A stretch of DNA of 64,000 bases, from the NCBI GenBank assembly GCA_023426545.1, contig JAFAAN010000152.1, positions 39,753-103,752 on the forward strand, given 5' to 3'. The position numbers and the translations under genes were made by a program. Of the stretch, positions 49,541 to 57,484 are shown one piece after another; the first letter of the stretch is position 1; every line of letters starts with the position of its first letter. The notes beneath the pieces are model-generated. The model made no database searches and was not told the origin of the DNA. It was given only the letters and a program-made list of their open reading frames with translations. The stretch is from Pseudomonadota bacterium. GTDB lineage: Bacteria; Myxococcota; Myxococcia; Myxococcales; Myxococcaceae.

Positions 49541-51076
49541 CTACTTCAGCAGCTTCTCGAGCGGCTTCTTCTCGCTGCTCTCCTTCTGCTTCGTCCACTC
49601 CACGACCGGCGTCTGCCACGCCATGCCCGTCTCGGTGGGCTCGGGGGCCAGCTTCTCGAACTCGAAGCCGTCACCACCGAAGTAGAGGTACTCCACCGTG
49701 GCGACCGTGTACTCCTTGTTCGGGTCCAGGGCCTTGCCCTTGGCGTCCTTGAACTTGTTCTTCCCGGCGGGCGTGAAGCCAGCGACCAGGGCGTTGGGGT
49801 TGGCCAGCTGCCTGGCCAGGTCCTCGCCCTTCAGCTTCACCACCAGGAGCGTGTTCTCGAAGGGCATCACCGAGTAGATGCTGCCGCGCGTCACGGGGCC
49901 CGCGGGCAGGTCGCCGCGGATGCCGCCGCTGTTGAAGATGGCCGCGTCCGTGCCGAGCACCTCGCGCACCGCGCCCGCCACCCACTTCGCCATCTGCGGC
50001 GACGACTGCGCGATGCCGGCCTTGGAGAAGCCAATCTGCTGGCCCAGCACCTCGTCGAGCTGCGCCTTCCACTTGCCCACGAGCTGGACCGTCTCCGCGT
50101 CCGGCGAGCCGCCCGACACCTCGACGACCTTCGTCTCCAGGCCCGTCAGCTTCTCCCCCGCGGGCTTCGCCGGGTCGAAGGTGAGGTGCGCACGCAGGTA
50201 CTTGCCGAAGCCGCGGTCCAGCGACACGAAGCTCGTGGCGCCGTCCTTCAGGTCGACGGGCTGCGGGCACCGGCCGCCGGCCACCAGGGCCAGCTTCCAC
50301 TCGGGGTGCTTGGCCACCGCGGGCTGCAGGTCGGTGGCGCACTCGTCGGCGAGCACCACCACCACGTCCGCGCCCGCCTTGCGGACCTCCGGCACGGCGG
50401 TGGTGAGCGCCTCCTCATAGCCCGTCACCTCGAGCCCATCCGCGCGGCCGGGCATGGCGGTGCGGACCGTCTTCTCGGACGCCAGGCCCACGACGCCGAT
50501 CTTCAGGCCGCGGCGCTCGAAGACCTGGAACGCCGGCATGGACAGGTCGCCCGCCAGCGCCGGGTCCTTTACCTTGAGGTTGGCGGCGAGGAACGGGAAG
50601 CCGCCGGCGCCCCGGTTCTTGAGGAAGGCCTCCTTGCCGAAGGCCAGCTCGTGGTTGCCCAGGGCGGAGGCTGCGTAGCCCATGCGGCCCATGACCTCGG
50701 CCGTGGGCGTGCCCAGGAAGAAGGAGGAGATGGCGGGGCCGTTCCAGTGGTCACCCGTGGCGAGCGCCAGCGTGCTCGCGTCGGCACAGGCGGCCTGCCC
50801 TTCCCGGACGGGACCAGGACAGTGCTTCTCCTCGGCCACCCAGCGGCCGAGCAGCTCCGCCGCGCCCCCCTTGCCTTCGACGGGCTGGAGCTGGCCGAAC
50901 GTGCCGCCCGTCACGAGCAGCGTGACTTCACTCGGCGCGGCAGGCGCCTGCGCCTCAGGTGCGGGAGGAGGGGTGGGATTGCTCTTCTCGCAACCGGTGA
51001 CGGCACCCAGGGCGAGAACCAGCACGCCAGACAGCGGCTGGAGGAAGGGACGAGGACGGAGTGGGTTCGTGCTCAC
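49541..51076 (-). CDS. 5'-nucleotidase-family lipoprotein, probably inactive
   Basis: 511 aa from GTG at 51076. Lipobox VTGC (Cys29). Two-domain architecture of the UshA/5'-nucleotidase family. The C-terminal substrate-binding domain is well kept (NSGGIRGDLPAGPVTRGSIY, VMPFENTL, FGGDGFEF). The N-terminal metallophosphatase domain has lost most metal ligands: the family TNDxHG is TGGTFG (56-61), the AxHxG His is absent (VVLADECATD) and GGHSQ is GGRCPQ. Only the GD (ATGDHW) and GNHE motifs remain. It therefore probably binds rather than hydrolyses nucleotides or sugars. It converges with the lipoprotein gene on the left and diverges from the gene at 51121. Confidence 0.88.
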   Translation of the reverse strand: MSTNPLRPRPFLQPLSGVLVLALGAVTGCEKSNPTPPPAPEAQAPAAPSEVTLLVTGGTFGQLQPVEGKGGAAELLGRWVAEEKHCPGPVREGQAACADASTLALATGDHWNGPAISSFFLGTPTAEVMGRMGYAASALGNHELAFGKEAFLKNRGAGGFPFLAANLKVKDPALAGDLSMPAFQVFERRGLKIGVVGLASEKTVRTAMPGRADGLEVTGYEEALTTAVPEVRKAGADVVVVLADECATDLQPAVAKHPEWKLALVAGGRCPQPVDLKDGATSFVSLDRGFGKYLRAHLTFDPAKPAGEKLTGLETKVVEVSGGSPDAETVQLVGKWKAQLDEVLGQQIGFSKAGIAQSSPQMAKWVAGAVREVLGTDAAIFNSGGIRGDLPAGPVTRGSIYSVMPFENTLLVVKLKGEDLARQLANPNALVAGFTPAGKNKFKDAKGKALDPNKEYTVATVEYLYFGGDGFEFEKLAPEPTETGMAWQTPVVEWTKQKESSEKKPLEKLLK

Positions 51077-51120
51077 GGGTGAGCCTTTAGCACAACTCGG
51101 CTCGTGCTACGCTGAGACAC

Positions 51121-52776
51121 GTGGCTGACAGCGACACGCAGCACGGCCGTTCCTCACCCGAAGGCAAGGTTCACAAGCACACAGAGCAGGAAGCCAGCGG
51201 GCAGGACGAAGCCCGGGCGGACGAACTCTGCAGAGAGGTGAGCACGGGTGCGAGCCCCCGCGACCTCAGGGGACACAAGCCGCCCACCAGCCGGCTGGGC
51301 CAGTTCCTCTACGGGTTGAGCCTGCCGTTCCATATCGGCAGCGCCGTGCTGGGAGATCCCGTCGCACGCAAGCAATACATTCGTGTCGCGTTCCTCCAAT
51401 CCATTGCAGCTCTGGCATTGGCCTTGAGTTGCATGACTTCCGGAACTGAGGCGGCTGAGAGCGCGAGCCGGCGTGAGGCACGCGCCGAGGCGAAGGCCCG
51501 CAGCGCCCAGGTGCGGAAGGCTGCGGCCGCGCTCGCGAAGCACCACGTTCGGAAGGCCGAGGCGACGACGGCCCAGCGCGTGAAAGAGGTCGAGGCCCAG
51601 ACGGCCGAGCGGCTCAGGGCCATCGACACGCAGCTGGCCCAGCGCCAGCAGGCCGAGCTGGTGGCCGATGGGGCACCGCCGCCGGAGGAGGCCGAGCCCG
51701 GCGTCGCCGATGCCCGCGAAGAAGCCTTGGAGACGGCCGAGAAGACCGGTACGTCCTCGGACAGCGCGGCGCAACCGGCGGAGGGCACCGACTCGGAGCG
51801 GTCGCAGGACGCCCGTCTTGAGGAGCGCATCCGGGACCTCGAAGAAGCGGCCCAGGGCTCCGATACGGGCAGCTCCCTTTCAGAGGCCATCACCGCCCTC
51901 GTGCTCGAAGTGACCAGGAACGTGGACGCAGAGGACGCCCCCGGCGCCACTGAGGAGCCCCCTGGCCAGGACACGCCGGCGCGGACTCCGGATACGGCCC
52001 AGGCCACACAGCCGGACACCGGCCCGAGCTGGAGGCTGAACGGCTTCTCCGTGTGGACCCTCGCCTTCTGGGCGGCGCTGTTCGCCGCGCTGCAACTGGC
52101 GCAGTGGGTGGTCATCGCCCTGTCGCGCGACTACCACGACGCCATCTCCCGGCAGGCGAGCCTGCTCACGGGCCTGGAGCCGGAAGAGGAAGACGTCCCG
52201 CCGCGCGTGCGCGTCAACTTCATCTGGCTGCGCAAGAAGCTGAAGCGCCGCTGGCGGGCGTTCATGCTGCTCATGGCGGGCGTCCCCGCCGCGCTCGTGC
52301 TCACCGTGCCCTTCGTGTGCGGCTACCGCACCGTCTTCTCCGTCCTCTTCACCGCCTGGAGCGCATGGTGGTGGGTGGTCTTCACCGCCGCCAAGAGTTC
52401 CCGGGCGTGGGAGCCGGGGGCGGCTCCCCCGCGGCAGCCCTGGTTCCTGCGGGCGTGGACGTGGCTCACCACGCGCGTGCCCGGCCTGCGGTGGGTCGCC
52501 CTCCAGCGCTATGGCGCCCAGTGGAGCCGGCGCACGGAGGAGGTCTTCGCCCCCATCGCCAGCACGGAGCGCCACCCCTGGGCGTTCGCGGGGCTGGCCG
52601 TGGTCCGCTTCATCGGCTCCTTCCCGCCGATGAAGTTCTTCGTCCGCCCCCTCATCCCCGTCGCCTCTGCCCACCTGCTGGCGGACGATGTGGCCGCTGC
52701 GAAGAAGGCGCTCGCCGCCGGAGGAAAAGCCGAGCCCCCGCCGGGCGAGGTCCCCCGCCCCTCCGATGTGTGGTGA
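51121..52776 (+). CDS. Unknown membrane protein with long coiled-coil region
   Basis: 551 aa from GTG 51121. Hydrophilic start (1-55), a hydrophobic segment (about 98-115, FLQSIAALALALSCM), a long Ala/Glu/Arg coiled coil (about 118-185, EARAEAKARSAQVRKAAAAL), an acidic disordered stretch (185-295), then membrane helices (VWTLAFWAALFAALQLAQWVVI; AFMLLMAGVPAALVLTVPFV; VFSVLFTAWSAWWWVVFTAA) and a short cytoplasmic domain. No family recognised. The first 400 bases are visibly less GC-biased at third positions than the neighbours (for example 51320-51440). No Shine-Dalgarno; TACGCT lies seven bases before the start. Confidence 0.72.
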   Translation: MADSDTQHGRSSPEGKVHKHTEQEASGQDEARADELCREVSTGASPRDLRGHKPPTSRLGQFLYGLSLPFHIGSAVLGDPVARKQYIRVAFLQSIAALALALSCMTSGTEAAESASRREARAEAKARSAQVRKAAAALAKHHVRKAEATTAQRVKEVEAQTAERLRAIDTQLAQRQQAELVADGAPPPEEAEPGVADAREEALETAEKTGTSSDSAAQPAEGTDSERSQDARLEERIRDLEEAAQGSDTGSSLSEAITALVLEVTRNVDAEDAPGATEEPPGQDTPARTPDTAQATQPDTGPSWRLNGFSVWTLAFWAALFAALQLAQWVVIALSRDYHDAISRQASLLTGLEPEEEDVPPRVRVNFIWLRKKLKRRWRAFMLLMAGVPAALVLTVPFVCGYRTVFSVLFTAWSAWWWVVFTAAKSSRAWEPGAAPPRQPWFLRAWTWLTTRVPGLRWVALQRYGAQWSRRTEEVFAPIASTERHPWAFAGLAVVRFIGSFPPMKFFVRPLIPVASAHLLADDVAAAKKALAAGGKAEPPPGEVPRPSDVW

Positions 52777-52803
52777 GCCGGCGGACGCGCGTGAAGCACC
52801 GCG

Positions 52804-55800
52804 CTAGCGGTCGTCTTGCGCGTCCGGCACGGGCCCGTCCGGCAGGGGCGGCGCCAGAGGCCCCAGCGGAGCCGTCATCTCCAGCCGCTCTCCCGTCTCG
52901 CGGGAGTCGGGCAGCGCGATGAGCGCCTGGAGCTGGAGGCTCACCGCGCGGAAGAAGCCCGTCAGCAGCTCGGGCCGGTCCGCGAGCAGGTCGAGGAAGT
53001 CACGCCGGTCGATGATGAGCACGCGCGTGTCCACCGCGGCCACCATGTCCGTGGGGCGCGGCGCGCCGTCGAGCAGGCTCACCTCGCCGAAGGCCTGCTT
53101 GCCCTGGAAGCGCAGCACGTGCTCGCCGTCGTGGAACGCATCCACGGCGCCGTCGACGATGACGTAGAGCGCATCGCCCGGGTCGCCCTGGGCATAGATG
53201 CGCTCGCCCGTGCGGAACGACGCCTCGCGGGCCACGGCGGCGATGGCCGCGATGTCGTCCACGTCGCTCTGGGAGAAGACGCTCACGCCTTCCAGCGCGA
53301 ACATCCGTTGGACGGTCCTGTCGCTCATGTCACCTTCCTGCGGGGGCATGTGCAGCCCGTTCACCCACGCCACATGCCGCGCGCACGCGCGCAGCACGAC
53401 ATCCTCGCTCTGTACCAGCGCGGCCAGCCGCCGCCACAGCCGGCCCGGGGCACCGGGCGGGAGCTCGCGGTGGTGGGCCTCCACCTGCTCCATCACCAGC
53501 TCCCGGTCCTCTTCATCGACCAGGTTCTCCAGCAGCTCCAGCGCCAGCGCCCGGCGGCGCGGGTCCGGCCCCACCAGGTTGTAGTGGATGCCGCGCATCA
53601 CGTGCGAGGGGTGGAGCAGGCCGAGCAGGAAGAAGGACAGCTCCAGCGCCTGGTCCATCCGGTCGCCCACGGCGCGGGTGAGCAGCGAGCCGTCGCCCAG
53701 CGCCGCGCGCAAATCGCGGAAGGCCCCCACCAGGTTCCGGTACACGTCCCGCCGCCGCCCCAGGGCCTCCCGCACGCGCGCCGCGTCCACGGGGTGCTCG
53801 GGGTGCTCGTCACGCAGGCGCGACATCTGCGCGCCAATCCGGAAGTGCAGGGACGCGTCGTCGCGCACGTTGGAGAACAGCAGCGCGTCCAGCGCCGCCC
53901 GCGTCCCGATGCCGCGCAGCACCCGGGGCAGTTGCAGCCGCATGGCCAGCGGCGCCGTGAGATTGTTGAGCTGCGCCTCCACGAGCGGCGTCACCACGTC
54001 CCCCAGCGCCACGAGCGCCTCGCGCGCCGCCTTGCGCTCCTCGCGCCAGGTGAGGAATGGCAGGAGCCGGGGCGCCAGCTCCGCGTAGCCCCCCTTGCCC
54101 ACGGCGACGAGCGCCACGTGCCGCACGGAGCCGTCCGCGTCCTCCAGGTACCGCGCCAGGGCCTCCGCGAAGCGCGAGTCCTGGAGCCGCCCCAGCAGGC
54201 GCGCCACCTCGCGGCGCTCCGCCACGGGCGCCCCCTCCCCGCGAGACAGCATCTCCTGCAGGGCATTCAGCGCCGCGGCGCTCCCGGTCGACCTCACCAG
54301 CGCGCCAATGGCGGCGCACCGCAGGCCCACGTCCGGGTGGTTCAGCAGCGCCGGCAGCAGGCGCTCGGCCCGCTCCGGAGACAGCCGCGCCAGGGCCCAC
54401 ACGGCCTGGTCCCTCGGCCGCCGCGGGCCCTCCTCCACCAGCCGCTCCAGCACCGGCGCCAGCTCGTGCGCCTCCAGCTCCAGCGCCAGGGACACTCCGC
54501 GCTCCAGCACGCGCTCGTGCGGGTGGCGCAGCAGCGCGGGCAGGTACGGCCGCAGCGGCACCTCCGCCTGCTCCATCATCGCCACCGCGCGCAGCACGCG
54601 CTCCGGAGCGGGCGCAGCCAGGGCCTCGGCGAGCAGCCGCTGCTCCTCCTCGCCCTCCAGCGCCACGTCCTCTTCCTCGGGCGCGCCCACCTGCTCGCCC
54701 AGCGCGGCCACATACGCGGGCTTCAGCCGCACCAGCAGCAGCCCCAGCGCGGCGCACATGCCCACCACCGCCACCGCCATGGTGACGCCGTTGGCCGCGC
54801 GGCCCGCGCCGATGAGCAGCAGGCCGGCCAGCACCACGCCCCCCTTTCGCAGCAGCCCCTCCACCGTGGCGCGCAGCCCCTCGCGCTGGTCATCCGGCAC
54901 CGCCGCGTAGAGCAGCTGGATGCCCACCGGGAGGATGGAGTAGCTCACCGCCGTCTCCACCAACCGCAGCAGGTGCACCGGCCACAGGCTGGGCGTCACC
55001 AGCGCCGCGCCCGCCAGGGGCGCCAGCACCAGCGGCACCATCGCGACGTAGCGCAGGAGGCCCAGCCGCTTCAGCAGCCGCTGCGCCAGCAGGAGCTGGA
55101 AGGCGACACAGAAGAGGCCAATCCACAGCTGGAGCGAGCCGAAGAGCGCCGTCAGCGCGTCCTCGCTCAGCGTGCCCTCCAGGCGCAGGCGGAACAGGTA
55201 GTCCACGAACGAGGACAGCACCGCGAACGCGATGCCCAGCGCCGCCAGCACCTGCGCGTAGGGGCTCTCTGCCAGGTAGCGCAGCCCCAGGAAGGACGGG
55301 CGGCGGCCCCGCGGCGGCGTGGGCGGCAGGCCCTTGTAGAGGTGGTGGAAGATGGCCCCCGCGGCGAGCAACCCCAGCGCCCCGCTCACCACGATGCCCG
55401 GCGTGCCCACCTTCTCCGCCAGCCCCTGCACCAGGAGCCCTCCGGCGATGCCGCCGCCCATGGCGAAGCCGTTGAGCGCCGTGAAGGCCCGCCGGGCCTC
55501 CCGCGCGTCGAAGGCGGACGCCATGCGGCCCCAGAAGCGGAAGGACACGAACGTGGAGAAGGTGTCCGCGAAGAGGTACAGCGCCAGGGCGGGCAGCCGC
55601 TGGCCCGCGGAGAGCGCCGCCGCCAGCACCAGCGCCACCACCCCGCCCATGCCCGTCAGCATCCCCGGCGACTCGAAGGGCGAGCCCGGCTTGGAGCGCG
55701 GCAGCACCGTCATCGCCGCCGTCATCAGCGCGCCCAGCAGGTACAGGTAGGGCAGCGCCTGCGACTCGAAGCGCGACAGCACCAGGGCGTTGGAAGCCGT

Positions 55801-55893
55801 CTTCAGCTGCGTCACCCCTGCGATGAGCGCGAACTGAAAGGCTGCCGCCGGCCAGAGGCGGCGGTTCCAGGATGAGGAGTCAGAGGGGAACAC
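52804..55893 (-). CDS. ATP/ADP-translocase-like transporter fused to HEAT repeats and a cyclic-nucleotide domain
   Basis: 1029 aa. Residues 1-410: about twelve membrane helices with the Npt/TLC nucleotide-transporter pattern (ALIAGVTQLKTASNALVLSR; SFVDYLFRLRLEGTLSED; LRLVETAVSYSILPVGIQLL, YAAVPDDQREGLRATVEG). Residues about 430-840: HEAT-like helical repeats (LPALLRHPHERVLERGVSLA, LLPALLNHPDVGLRCAAIGA). Residues about 870-1000: cNMP-binding domain (REASFRTGERIYAQGDPGDA, FGEVSLLDGAPRPTDMVAAV, the phosphate-binding cassette). True Npt carriers serve intracellular parasites; HEAT-fused relatives occur in free-living bacteria. Substrate not known; binding of cAMP or cGMP to the tail may gate it (inference). 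Confidence 0.9.
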   Translation of the reverse strand: MFPSDSSSWNRRLWPAAAFQFALIAGVTQLKTASNALVLSRFESQALPYLYLLGALMTAAMTVLPRSKPGSPFESPGMLTGMGGVVALVLAAALSAGQRLPALALYLFADTFSTFVSFRFWGRMASAFDAREARRAFTALNGFAMGGGIAGGLLVQGLAEKVGTPGIVVSGALGLLAAGAIFHHLYKGLPPTPPRGRRPSFLGLRYLAESPYAQVLAALGIAFAVLSSFVDYLFRLRLEGTLSEDALTALFGSLQLWIGLFCVAFQLLLAQRLLKRLGLLRYVAMVPLVLAPLAGAALVTPSLWPVHLLRLVETAVSYSILPVGIQLLYAAVPDDQREGLRATVEGLLRKGGVVLAGLLLIGAGRAANGVTMAVAVVGMCAALGLLLVRLKPAYVAALGEQVGAPEEEDVALEGEEEQRLLAEALAAPAPERVLRAVAMMEQAEVPLRPYLPALLRHPHERVLERGVSLALELEAHELAPVLERLVEEGPRRPRDQAVWALARLSPERAERLLPALLNHPDVGLRCAAIGALVRSTGSAAALNALQEMLSRGEGAPVAERREVARLLGRLQDSRFAEALARYLEDADGSVRHVALVAVGKGGYAELAPRLLPFLTWREERKAAREALVALGDVVTPLVEAQLNNLTAPLAMRLQLPRVLRGIGTRAALDALLFSNVRDDASLHFRIGAQMSRLRDEHPEHPVDAARVREALGRRRDVYRNLVGAFRDLRAALGDGSLLTRAVGDRMDQALELSFFLLGLLHPSHVMRGIHYNLVGPDPRRRALALELLENLVDEEDRELVMEQVEAHHRELPPGAPGRLWRRLAALVQSEDVVLRACARHVAWVNGLHMPPQEGDMSDRTVQRMFALEGVSVFSQSDVDDIAAIAAVAREASFRTGERIYAQGDPGDALYVIVDGAVDAFHDGEHVLRFQGKQAFGEVSLLDGAPRPTDMVAAVDTRVLIIDRRDFLDLLADRPELLTGFFRAVSLQLQALIALPDSRETGERLEMTAPLGPLAPPLPDGPVPDAQDDR

Positions 55894-55970
55894 GGTGCGG
55901 TGCGCGGCAGACTACTCCACGCCCTCCAGCCCCAAGAATAGCGCTGTCGTGCGAGGCCCCGGCCGCCTGT

Positions 55971-55984
55971 CCACCGGCCGGTGG
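55971..55984. promoter_or_regulatory. 14-bp palindrome between divergent genes
   Basis: CCACCGGCCGGTGG is a perfect 14-bp palindrome in the 207-bp space between the divergently read transporter-HEAT gene and the RDD gene. It could be an operator for both; in a 70% GC genome, chance is not excluded. Confidence 0.35.
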
Positions 55985-56100
55985 GCATGTCACTTCGGAC
56001 ACCGGCACCCGACTTCCGCCGCGCCACTGAAATCGTTGGAGCTGCGAGGAACTGCCATGGGGCCTGCCCGCACGGATTCCCTCGCGGCTACACTGTGTCG

Positions 56101-56901
56101 GTGACGACCGCCACCGACACCCTGCTGGACGGCACCCACACGGTGCTCACCCCCGAGTACGTGGAGTTCCGCTTCACCCTCGCGGGCCTGTACTCGCGCT
56201 TCCTGGCGTGGCTGATCGACGCCGGCATCGTCCTGGTCCTCACCAGCTTCGTCCTGACCGTGCTGAGCCTGGTGATGATGGCCTTCCCGGGCTTCGCCAG
56301 CGCGCTGGGCATCGTCGTCTACTTCCTGGCGGACTGGGGCTACGCCATCACCCTGGAGACGGTGTGGAGCGGACGCACCGTGGGCAAGCGGGTGATGTCG
56401 CTGCGGGTCATCCAGGAGAGCGGTGTGCGCATCGGCTTCTACCACGCGGCCCTGCGCAACCTGGCGCGCCCGGTGGACCGGCTGCCGATGTTCTACCTGG
56501 TGGGTGGGGTTGCGGCGCTCGTGTCGGGCTCCCAGCAGCGGCTGGGGGACATGCTGGCGGGCACGCTCGTGGTGCGGGAGCGCCGCCTCCGGGTGCCCTC
56601 CGCCCTGGAGGCCAACGGTGACGAGGGGCTGCTGGCGGATCCGCTCTTCGTGGCCCGCGTGAAGCGGCTGTCCACCGAGGAGCGGGAGGTGGTGCTGACC
56701 GCGGCCCTGCGGCGCGAGGAGCTGCGCATGGAGGCTCGGCTCCGGCTGTTCAGCGCGCTGGCCGCGCGGCTCCAGGACGCGCTCGCCATGGAGAAGCCCG
56801 CCCACCTCTCCGACGAGAAGTGGGCGCTGCTGGTGGCCGCGGCCCTGCTGCCGCCGAAGGGGAAGACTAGAAGTACGCCGCCGCGCCGAGCGACAGCGTG
56901 A
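56101..56901 (+). CDS. RDD-family membrane protein
   Basis: 266 aa from GTG 56101 (GTG 56095 also possible); no Shine-Dalgarno, but TACACT ends six bases before. RDD domain (about 28-160): GLYSRFLAWLIDAGIVLVLT (the Arg and first Asp of the name), a second helix SALGIVVYFLADWGYAITLE, GRTVGKRVMSLRVI, third helix at MFYLVGGVAALVSGSQQRLGDM. A cytoplasmic C-terminal helical tail follows. RDD proteins sit beside SpoIIM, DUF58 and MoxR genes in many genomes; here those are 8-12 kb away. The last 35 bases overlap the 3' end of the convergent barrel gene. Confidence 0.88.
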   Translation: MTTATDTLLDGTHTVLTPEYVEFRFTLAGLYSRFLAWLIDAGIVLVLTSFVLTVLSLVMMAFPGFASALGIVVYFLADWGYAITLETVWSGRTVGKRVMSLRVIQESGVRIGFYHAALRNLARPVDRLPMFYLVGGVAALVSGSQQRLGDMLAGTLVVRERRLRVPSALEANGDEGLLADPLFVARVKRLSTEEREVVLTAALRREELRMEARLRLFSALAARLQDALAMEKPAHLSDEKWALLVAAALLPPKGKTRSTPPRRATA

Positions 56902-57385
56902 GCGTCCGCTGCGTCTTCTCGTTGAGCGCGATGTAGAAGTTGTACTGCGCGCGAGCGCCGAGGCTCACCGAGTCCGACACGAAGAAGTCGACGCCGACGT
57001 TGGGCCCGATGCCCACGAAGTTGCTCACGTTGTTCTTGAAGACGACGAGGTAGCTCAGGTCCGAACCCACGTAGGGGCGGATGGACTCCTCCATGAGGAG
57101 GTAGCGGATGCCGATGGAGGGCGCCAGGCCCACCACGCGCCGATTGTTCCGGTCCGTGGTGTCACGGGGGAAGGTCAGCTTGGACAGGGACACCACCTCG
57201 AAGCCGTTCTCGATGTAGAGACTGGCGTCGAGTCCCACGAAGAGCGAGTCATCCAGGCCGTTGGTCCGGTTGAAGTCCATGTAGCCCAGCGACACGCCCA
57301 GGCTGCGGTTGGCGAACTGGGCATGCGCGGGGGCGGCCCCGAGGAGGGCCAGGGTGAAGCCAAGAGTGCAGAGCAGGGTACGCAT
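56867..57385 (-). CDS. Small outer-membrane beta-barrel protein
   Basis: 172 aa from ATG at 57385. Signal peptide MRTLLCTLGFTLALLGAAPAHAQ. The mature part is a string of amphipathic strands (SLGVSLGYMDFNRTNG, DSLFVGLDASLYIENG, SIGIRYLLMEESIRPYVGS, SLGARAQYNFYIALNEKT) ending in the Phe-terminated TLTLSLGAAAYF, the usual C-terminal signal for insertion by BamA. About eight strands. No functional clue. Its stop lies inside the end of the RDD gene on the other strand. Confidence 0.85.
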   Translation of the reverse strand: MRTLLCTLGFTLALLGAAPAHAQFANRSLGVSLGYMDFNRTNGLDDSLFVGLDASLYIENGFEVVSLSKLTFPRDTTDRNNRRVVGLAPSIGIRYLLMEESIRPYVGSDLSYLVVFKNNVSNFVGIGPNVGVDFFVSDSVSLGARAQYNFYIALNEKTQRTLTLSLGAAAYF

Positions 57386-57446
57386 GGGCCCCCACTCTAC
57401 CGGCGTAACCCCCGGAAAACAGCTTGGATTCAAGGCACGCCGGGCG

Positions 57447-57475
57447 TTGCCTGAGCGCGGGCGCTCTCCTACACT
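57447..57475 (+). promoter_or_regulatory. Candidate promoter of the TPR lipoprotein gene
   Basis: TTGCCT (57447-57452), 17 bases, TACACT (57470-57475), four of six matches each and ideal spacing. The ATG is nine bases after the -10, so the message may be almost leaderless. Confidence 0.45.
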
Positions 57476-57484
57476 CGCCCCGCC

